A DNA stretch of 32,561 nt from Stutzerimonas stutzeri (GTDB taxonomy: Bacteria; Pseudomonadota; Gammaproteobacteria; Pseudomonadales; Pseudomonadaceae): assembly GCF_024448935.1 (NCBI RefSeq), contig NZ_JAMOIE010000058.1:1-32561 (forward strand). The letters are read 5' to 3'. Under the pieces are notes generated by a model. The model ran no database searches. It was not told the origin of the DNA and worked only from the letters and a program-made list of their open reading frames with translations. Position 1 is the first letter of the stretch. Each line of letters opens with the position of its first letter. Of the stretch, positions 17,737-25,382 are shown one piece after another. Made by a program: the position numbers and the translations under genes.

Positions 17737-19131
17737 TTAATTAAAGATCTTGCCGGGATTCATGATGCCATTGGGGTCGAACGCAGCCTTGATCGCCTTC
17801 ATGTAGGCGATTTCCGCCTCCGAGCGGCTGTAGGTCAGGTAGTCGCATTTAGTCATGCCGACGCCATGCTCGGCAGAGATCGAACCGTTGTACTTCTCGA
17901 CCGTCTCGAACACCCACTTGTTGACCGCGGCGCACTTGTCGAAGAATTCGTCCTTGGACAAGGCCTCCGGCTTGAGGATGTTCAGGTGCAGGTTGCCGTC
18001 GCCGATGTGGCCGTACCAGAGCACCTCGAAGTCCGGGTAGTTCTGACTGACGATGGCGTCGATGGCGGCGAGGAAGGCCGGCACCCTCGACACGGTGACC
18101 GAGATGTCGTTCTTGTAGGGCGTCCAGTGGCTGATGGTCTCCGAAATGTACTCGCGCAGCTTCCACAGGTTCTGCAACTGCTGCTCGCTCTGGCTCATCA
18201 CGCCGTCGATCACCCAGCCCTGCTCGACGCAATGCTCGAAGGTCGCCAGAGCCTGCTCGGCACGTTCTTCGGTGGTGGCCTCGAACTCCAGCAGCGCATA
18301 GAACGGCGTGCGGGTCTCGAATGGCGCCGGCACGTCGCCGCGGGCGAGGATCTTGTCCAGGCACTTGTCGGAGAAGAACTCGAAGGCGGTCAGGTCCAGC
18401 TTGTCCTGGAAGGCGTGCAGCACCGGCATGATCGACTCGAAGTCCGGCGTGCCGAGGACCATGGCGGTGAGATTGGTCGGCTGGCGCTCCAGGCGCATGG
18501 TCGCTTCCACCACGAACCCAAGCGTACCCTCGGCGCCGATGAACAGCTGGCGCAGGTCGTAGCCGGTGGCGTTCTTGATCAGGTCCTTGTTCAGTTCCAG
18601 CAGGTCGCCCTTGCCGGTGACGACCTTGAGCCCGGCGACCCAGTTGCGGGTCATGCCGTAGCGGATCACCTTGATGCCGCCGGCGTTGGTGCCGATGTTG
18701 CCGCCGATCTGGCTGGAACCGGCGGAGGCGAAGTCCACCGGGTAGTACAGGCCCTGGTCCTCGGCGAACTGCTGCAGGACGGCGGTGACCACGCCCGGCT
18801 GGCAAGCCACGGTGCGGTCCATCTCGTTGAAGTCGAGGATCTGGTTCATGTAGCCGAAGGAAACGACGACCTCGCCATGTGCCGCCACCGCGGCGGCAGA
18901 CAAGCCGGTGCGACCACCGGAAGGCACCAGCGCAACCTTGCGTTCATTAGCCCAACGAACAATGGCCTGTACTTGCTCGATGTCCTTGGGAAACACGATC
19001 GCCGAAGGTGCCGGAGCAAAATGTCTGGTCCAATCCTTGCCATAGGTGTTCAGCGAATCGGCATCGGTCAGCACCTTGCCAGGCTCGACCAGGGTCTTCA
19101 GCTCGTCGATCAGGGCGGGGTCGGTCATCAT
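17737..19131 (-). CDS. D-2-hydroxyglutarate dehydrogenase (FAD-linked)
   Basis: 464 residues from the ATG at 19131 (ATGs at 19152 and 19128 are alternatives; a weak GAGAGA precedes 19131). An N-terminal PCMH-type FAD domain carries ALVPSGGRTGLSAAAVA and SAGSSQIGGNIGTNAGG; the C-terminal FAD-oxidase domain has the metal-site motif WYGHIGDGNLHLN and SAEHGVGMTK. In Pseudomonas this gene beside serA has been characterised as D2HGDH, which oxidises D-2-hydroxyglutarate to 2-oxoglutarate and passes electrons to the respiratory chain via ETF; the position and motifs here fit that enzyme rather than glycolate oxidase GlcD. It removes the D-2-hydroxyglutarate made by SerA, whose gene diverges from it across about 190 bp. 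Confidence 0.9.
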   Translation of the reverse strand: MMTDPALIDELKTLVEPGKVLTDADSLNTYGKDWTRHFAPAPSAIVFPKDIEQVQAIVRWANERKVALVPSGGRTGLSAAAVAAHGEVVVSFGYMNQILDFNEMDRTVACQPGVVTAVLQQFAEDQGLYYPVDFASAGSSQIGGNIGTNAGGIKVIRYGMTRNWVAGLKVVTGKGDLLELNKDLIKNATGYDLRQLFIGAEGTLGFVVEATMRLERQPTNLTAMVLGTPDFESIMPVLHAFQDKLDLTAFEFFSDKCLDKILARGDVPAPFETRTPFYALLEFEATTEERAEQALATFEHCVEQGWVIDGVMSQSEQQLQNLWKLREYISETISHWTPYKNDISVTVSRVPAFLAAIDAIVSQNYPDFEVLWYGHIGDGNLHLNILKPEALSKDEFFDKCAAVNKWVFETVEKYNGSISAEHGVGMTKCDYLTYSRSEAEIAYMKAIKAAFDPNGIMNPGKIFN

Positions 19132-19158
19132 GGGATCTCTCATTCGATTCATGCTCGC

Positions 19159-19180
19159 CCTGAGCGCGCTTCAGCTCAGG
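19159..19180. promoter_or_regulatory. Inverted repeat in the D2HGDH-serA divergent promoter region
   Basis: CCTGAGC and GCTCAGG, separated by 8 bases, lie 28 bases upstream of the dehydrogenase start. The spacing suits a dimeric regulator or a short leader hairpin. No regulator gene is next to it. Confidence 0.4.
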
Positions 19181-19196
19181 ACATGGGTGTTTCGAG

Positions 19197-19222
19197 GGGT
19201 GCGTATGCTAGCATACGCACCC
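19197..19222. promoter_or_regulatory. Perfect 26-bp palindrome between D2HGDH and serA
   Basis: Thirteen bases (GGGTGCGTATGCT) are followed without spacer by their exact reverse complement, then TTTT on the plus strand. It is 97 bases before the serA start. It could be an operator shared by both genes, or, because of the T-run, a terminator/attenuator hairpin in the serA leader. I cannot decide between the two from sequence. Confidence 0.75.
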
Positions 19223-19319
19223 TTTTGAAACGTGCCTCGGCAGACTCCCGACACCGCTGATACCGGGTCGGCCAGCCTTCGCTGGACACTTTGTCCTACC
19301 CTTCGGCCTCAAGGTTTAA

Positions 19320-20555
19320 ATGCAGATGAGCCAGACCTCTCTCGACAAGAGCAAGATCAAGTTCCTTCTTCTCGAAGGCGTGCACCAGAACGCTGTCGAC
19401 ACCCTCAAGGCCGCCGGCTACTCCAACATCGAGTACCTCAAGACCGCGCTGACCGAGCCGGAGCTGAAAGAGAAGATCGCTGACGTCCATTTCATCGGGA
19501 TTCGTTCGCGTACTCAGCTTACCGAGGACGTGTTCGAAGCAGCAAAAAAACTGATCGCCGTCGGCTGCTTCTGCATCGGCACCAATCAGGTCGATCTCAA
19601 TGCCGCTCGCGGGCGCGGCATTGCGGTGTTCAATGCGCCCTACTCCAACACCCGTTCGGTGGCCGAGCTGGTGCTGGCCGAAGCCATCCTGCTGCTGCGC
19701 GGCATTCCGGAGAAGAACGCGTCCTGCCATCGCGGCGGCTGGATCAAGTCGGCAGCCAACTCCTTCGAAATCCGCGGCAAGAAGCTGGGCATCATCGGCT
19801 ACGGCTCCATCGGCACGCAGCTGTCAGTGCTCGCCGAGAGCCTCGGCATGCAGGTGTTCTTCTATGACGTGGTCACCAAGCTGCCGCTGGGCAACGCCAC
19901 TCAGATCGGTTCGCTGTACGAACTGCTGGGCATGTGCGACATCGTCTCCCTGCACGTCCCCGAGCTGCCATCCACGCAGTGGATGATCGGTGAGAAGGAA
20001 ATCCACGCCATGAAGAAAGGCGCGATCCTGATCAACGCCGCCCGCGGCACCGTGGTCGAGCTGGATCACCTGGCCGCCGCGATCAGGAACGAGCACCTCA
20101 TCGGCGCCGCCATCGACGTGTTCCCGGCCGAGCCCAAATCCAACGACGAAGAGTTCGAAAGCCCGCTGCGTGGCCTGGATCGCGTGATCCTGACCCCGCA
20201 CATCGGCGGTTCGACCGCCGAAGCACAGGCCAACATCGGCCTGGAAGTGGCGGAAAAGCTGGTCAAGTACAGCGACAACGGCACCTCGGTGTCCTCGGTC
20301 AACTTCCCGGAAGTGGCCCTGCCATCGCACCCCGGCAAGCACCGCCTGCTGCACATCCACCAGAACATTCCGGGTGTCATGAGCGAGATCAACAAGGTCT
20401 TCGCAGACAACGGCATCAACATCTGCGGCCAGTTCCTGCAGACCAACGAGAAGGTCGGCTACGTCGTCATCGACGTGGACAAGGAGTACTCCGACCTGGC
20501 GCTGGAGAAGCTGCAACACGTCAACGGCACCATCCGCAGCCGCGTGCTGTTCTGA
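19320..20555 (+). CDS. serA: D-3-phosphoglycerate dehydrogenase
   Basis: 411 residues; an alternative ATG at 19326 gives 409. AAGG five bases upstream favours 19320. It oxidises 3-phosphoglycerate in the first step of serine synthesis and, in Pseudomonas, reduces 2-oxoglutarate to D-2-hydroxyglutarate to regenerate NAD. The Rossmann motif is GIIGYGSIG (about 158-165), the catalytic residues R242, E271 and H294 lie in NAARGTVVE, DVFPAEPKS and TPHIGGST, and the C-terminal 70 residues form an ACT domain (HQNIPGVMSEINKVFAD) for serine feedback. This is the short E. coli-like type. It ends 24 bases before a strong terminator. Confidence 0.97.
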   Translation: MQMSQTSLDKSKIKFLLLEGVHQNAVDTLKAAGYSNIEYLKTALTEPELKEKIADVHFIGIRSRTQLTEDVFEAAKKLIAVGCFCIGTNQVDLNAARGRGIAVFNAPYSNTRSVAELVLAEAILLLRGIPEKNASCHRGGWIKSAANSFEIRGKKLGIIGYGSIGTQLSVLAESLGMQVFFYDVVTKLPLGNATQIGSLYELLGMCDIVSLHVPELPSTQWMIGEKEIHAMKKGAILINAARGTVVELDHLAAAIRNEHLIGAAIDVFPAEPKSNDEEFESPLRGLDRVILTPHIGGSTAEAQANIGLEVAEKLVKYSDNGTSVSSVNFPEVALPSHPGKHRLLHIHQNIPGVMSEINKVFADNGINICGQFLQTNEKVGYVVIDVDKEYSDLALEKLQHVNGTIRSRVLF

Positions 20556-20578
20556 GCACTGTATTGCCAATACCGAAG

Positions 20579-20607
20579 GGGAGGCTTGGGCCTCCCGTTT
20601 TCGTTTT
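20579..20607 (+). terminator. Rho-independent terminator of serA
   Basis: GGGAGGC and GCCTCCC pair around the loop TTGG, followed by GTTTTCGTTTT. It is a textbook intrinsic terminator 24 bases after the serA stop. Confidence 0.92.
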
Positions 20608-20641
20608 GCCATATGGGCTGCCACGGTTTTGCACCGATTGA

Positions 20642-20932
20642 TCAACTGGCTGGGGCTGAATCGTCGCTTTCGCCCGAACGTGTGTCCGGCCGATCCGGCG
20701 ATGAGGGGCGTTCGTCAGGCGTAACGGGCGGCACTGCAGGCGGCGCTTCCAGCGTCGGAGGCCTTGGCTGGCCTTGGCTGTCTGCTCCATTTTCGATTAC
20801 ATCCTGCCGCGGCTCACGCGTGTCCAGTGGATGTTCGCGGGCTTTCTCCGGGTGCGTCGGACCGGTGCCGGCGGCAACCGCCAGCGACGCAGTCATCAAC
20901 GTTGAAACGAATAACGAAACGCGTATAGCCAT
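20642..20932 (-). CDS. Small exported Pro-rich hypothetical protein
   Basis: 96 residues from the ATG at 20932, with GGGAG at a good distance; an ATG eight codons upstream has no such site. The N-terminus (AIRVSLFVSTLMTASLAVAAG) is a Sec signal peptide with likely cleavage after AVA/A. The remainder is hydrophilic and rich in Pro, Asp, Glu and Arg (EAPPAVPPVTPDERPSSPDR), probably disordered. A small hypothetical gene also follows serA in P. aeruginosa (the PA0315 position), so it looks like a conserved neighbour converging on serA. Function unknown; possibly periplasmic. Confidence 0.65.
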   Translation of the reverse strand: MAIRVSLFVSTLMTASLAVAAGTGPTHPEKAREHPLDTREPRQDVIENGADSQGQPRPPTLEAPPAVPPVTPDERPSSPDRPDTRSGESDDSAPAS

Positions 20933-20959
20933 GAGCGTCTCCCGATTAGAAACCATGGG

Positions 20960-21900
20960 GTACCGGGCGCGATCAACTGCAACAGCGGGACGCCAACGGT
21001 CGAGCAGGGGACGGGGTCACTCCCGTGGGGTGATGTTACGACCCCTATCCGAACCATTACAGCCCGGCATTCGCTTTCTCTGCGATCCCCTACCCGCGCC
21101 GCCAACAGCTCGCCTTGCGGCTCACCTGCCACGAGGCAACAATACAATACGGGTTTACCAGGTTCCCTATCTGTCACACGACTGGTTTGGGACCTGCCTA
21201 TTCGCCGGTGGTACCGAGACAACGTATCCCCGTATCGACAGGGATAACCGACCATACACCTTGTGGTTATTGCCAACAGCAGCTTTGGCAAGCTGATCAT
21301 TAACGAGGCTTATCAGCCGTTCACTTGCGTTGCTCCATGCCAGCCAGCCTAGCGCCTCAACCCGGTACCGCTCCGAGCATCCACGGCTCGCCTCGCGGCA
21401 GAACCGCACCCTGACGGGGGCTACATTGTCGGGAAGGCTCCACACCCCACCGTTACCAGTGGCGCATGTTTCCCTAGGCTATCCGTTGGTCGTACAACGA
21501 GTCCGCTACCATTCCGTACCGGGAATGGCTGGACAATGACAGACAGAGCTTTCGCTCATGTCTCCATATAGATGTGAACACGTACTGTCCTGATGAACAG
21601 CTTGCTCTAGGTGATTTCCTCTCGTTTTTTAGGCGAGAGGAACCCCAGCGGGGATTCATCCCCGCGTGGGTTGATGTATAGGAAAGCTCTCCAGACCAGG
21701 TTTCCCTGTCCCGCGGTCGTGCTACCGGGAGCTAAACGACCTTGGCAGGCTGCCGCCGCCGCTGCGGCGATTCCTCAAAGGCAATGGACTCCTGGGCGAA
21801 GGTTTTATCCGGGGCTGGTTGCCCAGACCAGATGGTCCCAACGGAACCCCTCAAGATGACCAACAACTTGAGGTTATGGAGACACGCTACGCGTGTCGCG
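20960..21900 (-). other. Hairpin-rich gene-free stretch; possible group II intron remnant or unknown structured RNA
   Basis: About 940 bp with no believable gene; open frames give no known family. Strong inverted repeats crowd it: 21881-21897 (GACACGC/GCGTGTC, loop 3), 21849-21873 (CCTCAAG/CTTGAGG), 21641-21672 (7-bp GC stem, 2x2 internal loop, 5 more bp), 21616-21642 (TTCCTCTCG/CGAGAGGAA), 21542-21562 (on the minus strand GACA-GAGC, GAAA loop, GCTC-TGTC), 21509-21528 (CCATTCC/GGAATGG), 21292-21317 (GCTGAT/ATCAGC), 21225-21246, 21112-21121 (minus strand GCC-GCAA-GGC). Minus-strand phrases around 21145-21180 (GTGTGACAGATAGGGAAC, GGTAAACCCG) and GTAGGGGATCGCAGAGAAAG near 21083 remind me of the domain I-III region in front of intron-encoded reverse transcriptases. 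No reverse transcriptase and no domain V were found. The intron identity is a pattern-memory inference; the structured, noncoding nature is what is visible. Confidence 0.45.
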
Positions 21901-21904
21901 CCAA

Positions 21905-22060
21905 TTACTTGATCTTGGCTTCCTTGTACATCACATGCTTACGCACGACAGGATCGTACTTCTTGATTTCGATCTTGTCGGGAGTGGTGCGCTTGTTCTT
22001 GTCGGTGGTGTAGAAGTGGCCGGTACCGGCGCTGGACACCAAACGGATCAGGTCACGCAT
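21905..22060 (-). CDS. rpmG: 50S ribosomal protein L33
   Basis: 51 residues ([20 protein letters not shown] to MYKEAKIK), the standard proteobacterial L33 without the zinc-binding cysteines. AAGGAG lies upstream, and 11 bases separate it from the rpmB stop. It is too short for many gene finders. A perfect stem-loop (21881-21897) starts 8 bases beyond the stop but lacks a T-run. Confidence 0.97.
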   Translation of the reverse strand: MRDLIRLVSSAGTGHFYTTDKNKRTTPDKIEIKKYDPVVRKHVMYKEAKIK

Positions 22061-22071
22061 GATAGTTCTCC

Positions 22072-22308
22072 TTAAACCTTTTCGCCGCGAGCGCGGAGTT
22101 CAGCCAGAACGGCGTCGATGCCACGCTTGTCGATAACACGCATGCCTTTGGCAGTCAGGCGCAGACGTACAAAGCGGTTCTCGGACTCGACCCAGAAGCG
22201 ATGATGCTGCAGGTTCGGCAGAAAACGACGACGGGTTTTGTTGTTCGCGTGGGAAATGTTGTTCCCAGTTACCGGACCCTTACCGGTAACTTGACAGACT
22301 CTCGACAT
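22072..22308 (-). CDS. rpmB: 50S ribosomal protein L28
   Basis: 78 residues, the usual length: [50 protein letters not shown]. First gene of the rpmB-rpmG operon. radC, which normally lies upstream in gamma-proteobacteria, is absent here; a diverging IclR regulator takes that side. Confidence 0.97.
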   Translation of the reverse strand: MSRVCQVTGKGPVTGNNISHANNKTRRRFLPNLQHHRFWVESENRFVRLRLTAKGMRVIDKRGIDAVLAELRARGEKV

Positions 22309-22332
22309 GCCTCAGCCCTCTAAACCACATGC

Positions 22333-22351
22333 CCAACCCGGCATGGGTTGG
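22333..22351 (-). promoter_or_regulatory. Leader hairpin in front of rpmB
   Basis: CCAACCC and GGGTTGG pair around a 5-base loop, ending 25 bases before the rpmB ATG inside the transcript predicted from the promoter at 22457-22485. Such stems in ribosomal leaders can be protein-binding control sites; that role is inferred only from position. Confidence 0.45.
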
Positions 22352-22456
22352 CCGCTTGAATTCAAATGTCTTTTTGGCGCTCAGCGCCACGTTTCGTCGG
22401 GGTCTTACCGGCTACGCGGCAAGCGTAGAAACCGGGCCCCTAGAAAAGAGCGCTGC

Positions 22457-22485
22457 TTTATATCAGAATCCCCCCCAGGTCACAA
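22457..22485 (-). promoter_or_regulatory. Sigma-70 promoter of rpmB-rpmG
   Basis: On the minus strand TTGTGA (22485-22480) and TATAAA (22462-22457) are separated by exactly 17 bases. The start would be near 22450, giving a leader of about 140 nt before rpmB. The spacer holds a run of seven G. Confidence 0.75.
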
Positions 22486-22914
22486 GCGCGGTGCAACTTT
22501 TCGGCATCGGCGCCTATTGCCTCGATCCCCTCCTGGGCCGCGCCTGGCGCGGTCTGCCGGAATACCCCGTTCGTCGCCTTCGTCTTCTCCCTATAGCCCG
22601 AACCGCCCGCTGCAACGAACCGGCCTAACGGGCGCATCGGCTCGGGTCATATCGATGCAGACCCAACCGCACATGACGCTACAGCACTCATCAGATCCAC
22701 CTTGAGATCAGTAGCGCCAGCGAACCACGGTTTTACTCTGCGGAATGCAAAACCGATATTTTCGGCTATTATGCGCGAACTGGCACAAGCAACCTGGCCA
22801 TGGCCCGGCCCTCGCGGCAAGCCCGAGCATTCGGTAAAGGCCGCCCTGCCGAGTAAAGGGGGCGATCTGCTATCGTGCGGCCCCGCCGCCCACCACTAGA
22901 CAGACCAACACCAC
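22486..22914. promoter_or_regulatory. Intergenic region between rpmB and the IclR gene
   Basis: No gene is seen. A TATTAT (22767-22772) could be the -10 of the IclR gene but lacks a good -35. A short dyad CCGA-5-TCGG (22753-22765) directly abuts it and could be an autoregulatory operator; arms of four bases are weak evidence. Confidence 0.35.
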
Positions 22915-23697
22915 ATGAGCGACATCGAAGACACCGATACTCCCAAGGACCGCAAGTTCGTCGAAGCGCTATCGCGCGGGCTGGATGTGCTGCGAGCCTT
23001 CACCCATGGTTCGGTGGTGATGGGCAACCAGGACATTGCGCGTATCACCGGATTGCCCAAACCGACGGTGTCGCGCATGACCTACACCCTGACCAAGCTC
23101 GGTTACCTCAGCTACTCGCCGCAATTGGAAAAGTACCAGCTCGATTCGGGCGTGCTGGCGCTGGGTTATGCCTACGTGTCCAACCTGCGCGTGCGCCAGC
23201 TGGCCAAGCCATACATGGATGAGTTTTCCCGCCGTACCCACACATCAGTGGGGCTGACCTGCCGTGACCGGCTGTCGATGATCTACATCGAGAACTGCCG
23301 TCCGGCCGAGGTTTCGACGCTGCGGATGGACGCGGGTGTACGCCTGCCCCTGGCCACCACTGCCGCAGGCCGCGCCTTCCTCGCCGCGACCCCGGCCAAG
23401 GAGCGAGAGCACCTGATGGCCGCGCTGGCAACCAAGTACGGAGACGACTGGGCAACCATGAAGCACTCGCTGGACGGCTCCTTTGCCGAATTCCGCCAGC
23501 ACGGCTTCTGCTTGTCGCTCGGCGACTGGGACCGCAACGTGATGGCCGCTGGCGTACCACTTCATCTGGCCGACGGCAGCATCATGGCGCTGACCTGCGG
23601 CGCGCCCTCGTTTCAGCTCAGCGAAGAAACCCTACGTGGCTCGCTGGCACACCAGCTGGAAATGCTCGCCCGCGATATCGAGAGCCTGGGGGTCTGA
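22915..23697 (+). CDS. IclR-family transcriptional regulator
   Basis: 260 residues. A winged helix occupies about residues 15-80 (EALSRGLDVLRAF, QDIARITGLPKPTVSRMTYTL with recognition helix), and the effector domain about 95-255 (YIENCRPAEVSTLRMDAGVRLPLATTAAGRAFLA). Residue patterns fit the regulators of aromatic acid, glyoxylate or dicarboxylate catabolism, but no target operon is beside it. No strong ribosome binding site precedes the ATG. It converges on the DctD-like regulator gene, with a REP pair between them. Confidence 0.9.
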   Translation: MSDIEDTDTPKDRKFVEALSRGLDVLRAFTHGSVVMGNQDIARITGLPKPTVSRMTYTLTKLGYLSYSPQLEKYQLDSGVLALGYAYVSNLRVRQLAKPYMDEFSRRTHTSVGLTCRDRLSMIYIENCRPAEVSTLRMDAGVRLPLATTAAGRAFLAATPAKEREHLMAALATKYGDDWATMKHSLDGSFAEFRQHGFCLSLGDWDRNVMAAGVPLHLADGSIMALTCGAPSFQLSEETLRGSLAHQLEMLARDIESLGV

Positions 23698-23832
23698 TCA
23701 TTGGCTAAGCGACACCCAGTCAAGCGGGGAGCTGCCGATCTATTGGACCCTATCCTGCTCAAGCTGCTGCTGACCCATGAGCAGGCGGTGGCAAAAGAAC
23801 TGCACTCGGTTCAAGGGCACATTCGCACAAGC

Positions 23833-23860
23833 TTTCGCAGGAGCCAGCTTGCTGGCGAAA
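23833..23860 (+). repeat. REP element, first of an inverted pair
   Basis: CAGGAGCCAGCTTGCTGGCG is a variant of the Pseudomonas REP motif with an internal stem (GCCAGCTTGCTGGC). It is opposed by the second copy at 23886-23910, forming a BIME-like pair between convergent genes. Confidence 0.8.
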
Positions 23861-23885
23861 CGGGACTCCCAAGAGGCACGGAGGA

Positions 23886-23910
23886 TTCGCGAGCAAGCTC
23901 GCTCCCACAG
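23886..23910 (-). repeat. REP element, second of an inverted pair
   Basis: TTCGCGAGCAAGCTCGCTCC followed by CACAG is the classic Pseudomonas REP consensus read on the minus strand. It lies in the 302-bp gap between the IclR gene and the DctD-like gene. A TTTTTT run at 23935-23940 follows on the plus side, so the pair may also help terminate IclR transcription. No other feature is seen in this gap. Confidence 0.85.
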
Positions 23911-23999
23911 GGCTCGTGGTGTGTCGGAGCTGGTTTTTTATATCGAAGACGTGCCGCTCACGCCCACCACATCCGCTCAGCACGATCCACGAGAGGGGA

Positions 24000-25355
24000 T
24001 CAGCCGTCGCCGCTGCCGGCGGCCAGGTAATCGCTGCGGCTCAGCCCGTGGCGCTGCATCTTTTCGTTGAGGGTGCGGCGGGGTAGCTGCAGTTGCGCCA
24101 TGACTTCGCTGATGTTGCCTTTGTGTTGTTGCAGGGCGCTATGCAGGCACTGGGCTTCGAAGGCTTCCATCTGGTCGGCCAGGGACGTGCCGGCGACGGC
24201 AGTTGGAGCCGTGGTTGGTGAAGGTGGCGTCAGGCCCAGGGCGTGGCGCTCGGCGGCGTTGATCAGTTCGCGCACGTTGCCGGGCCAGTCGTGGGTGAGC
24301 AGCTGCGCCAGTTCGGCCGGGCTGGCCGGGACCGGATCGCGGCCGTGGCGTTGTGCGGCCTGGGTGGCAAAGTGATCGAACAACAGCGGAATGTCCTCGC
24401 GGCGATCACGCAGCGGCGGAATGTGCAGTTCGGCGACGTTCAGGCGGTACAGCAGATCCTCACGAAAGCGCCCACCGCGTACCTCTTCCAGCAGGTCCGG
24501 CTTGGACGCACTGATCACCCGCAGGTCGACCTCGATGCTGCGGTTCGAGCCCAGCCGCTCCAGCGTTTTTTCCTGCAGGACACGCAGCAGCTTGACCTGC
24601 TGGGCCAGCGGCATGCTCTCGATCTCGTCGAGAAACAGAGTGCCGCCGTGGGCGTGCTCGATGCGCCCGATGCGTTTGCCCTGGGCACCGGTGAACGCGC
24701 CGCTCTCGTGGCCGAATAGCTCGCTTTCGAAGATGGTTTCCGGAATCGCCGCGCAGTTGAGCGCGACGAAGGGGTTGCGCGCCCGCGGACTGAAATCGTG
24801 CAGGCAGCGCGCAACCTGCTCCTTGCCGCTACCGGTGTCGCCGCAAATCAGCACGTTGACGTCCGTGCCCGCCAGTTCGAGCACCTGACGGCGAAGGTTC
24901 TCCATCGTCCGCGAGACGCCCAGCAGCATCGATTCGATGCGGCCTTTGCGGGTGAACTGTTCCCGCAACTGACGGTTCTCGCAGACCAGTCGGCGCTTGT
25001 CCTGGGCGCGACGGACACTGTCGAGCAGGCGCTCCGGGGTGAAGGGCTTCTCGATGAAGTCGTAGGCGCCCTGGCGCAGCGCCTGGACCGCCATCGGCAC
25101 ATCGCCGTGGCCGGTCACCATGATCACCGGCAGCTCCGGGTCCAGGGCCACCAGCTTCTCCAGCAGGCCAAGGCCGTCCAGGTCCGGCATGCGCACATCG
25201 CTGATCAGCACGCCGGGAAAGCCCCGGTCGACGATGGCCAGCGCTTCCTGGGCGCGTGCGCAGGTACGCACACTGAAGCCGGACAGCTCCAGCCACTGCT
25301 GCACCGCCTGACGAATCGCCGCCTCGTCATCGACGAAGATCACCTGACCGCTCAT
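24000..25355 (-). CDS. Sigma-54-dependent response regulator, DctD/MifR type
   Basis: 451 residues. Receiver 1-120 with phosphoacceptor D53 (LISDVRMPDLDG) and K in DFIEKPF; AAA+ domain about 143-380 with Walker A GDTGSGKE, the sigma-54 contact loop GAFTGA, Walker B GGTLFLDEIES and the arginine finger region RFREDLLYRLN; Fis-type helix-turn-helix at the C-terminus (GNISEVMAQLQLPRRTLNEKM). It activates sigma-54 promoters when phosphorylated by the kinase encoded 27 bases upstream. DctD (C4-dicarboxylates) and MifR (2-oxoglutarate) are both close; the length is nearer to what I recall for MifR. No -24/-12 target promoter was identified in the window. Confidence 0.9.
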   Translation of the reverse strand: MSGQVIFVDDEAAIRQAVQQWLELSGFSVRTCARAQEALAIVDRGFPGVLISDVRMPDLDGLGLLEKLVALDPELPVIMVTGHGDVPMAVQALRQGAYDFIEKPFTPERLLDSVRRAQDKRRLVCENRQLREQFTRKGRIESMLLGVSRTMENLRRQVLELAGTDVNVLICGDTGSGKEQVARCLHDFSPRARNPFVALNCAAIPETIFESELFGHESGAFTGAQGKRIGRIEHAHGGTLFLDEIESMPLAQQVKLLRVLQEKTLERLGSNRSIEVDLRVISASKPDLLEEVRGGRFREDLLYRLNVAELHIPPLRDRREDIPLLFDHFATQAAQRHGRDPVPASPAELAQLLTHDWPGNVRELINAAERHALGLTPPSPTTAPTAVAGTSLADQMEAFEAQCLHSALQQHKGNISEVMAQLQLPRRTLNEKMQRHGLSRSDYLAAGSGDG

Positions 25356-25382
25356 GTTTCACTCCTCCTGCGAGTGGCCAGT

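Noticed and set aside
17692-19260. Plus-strand open frame of 522 codons
   Set aside because: Antisense to the D-2-hydroxyglutarate dehydrogenase gene, with no recognisable domain.
21641-21672. Resemblance to a single type I-E CRISPR repeat (CACGCGGGGATGAA on the minus strand)
   Set aside because: Only one copy is present, no spacers or second repeat follow, and the match is explained by the palindromic GC stem of a longer hairpin.
22753-22765. Dyad CCGA-5-TCGG as an IclR operator
   Set aside because: Four-base arms occur often by chance; kept only as a note in the intergenic entry.
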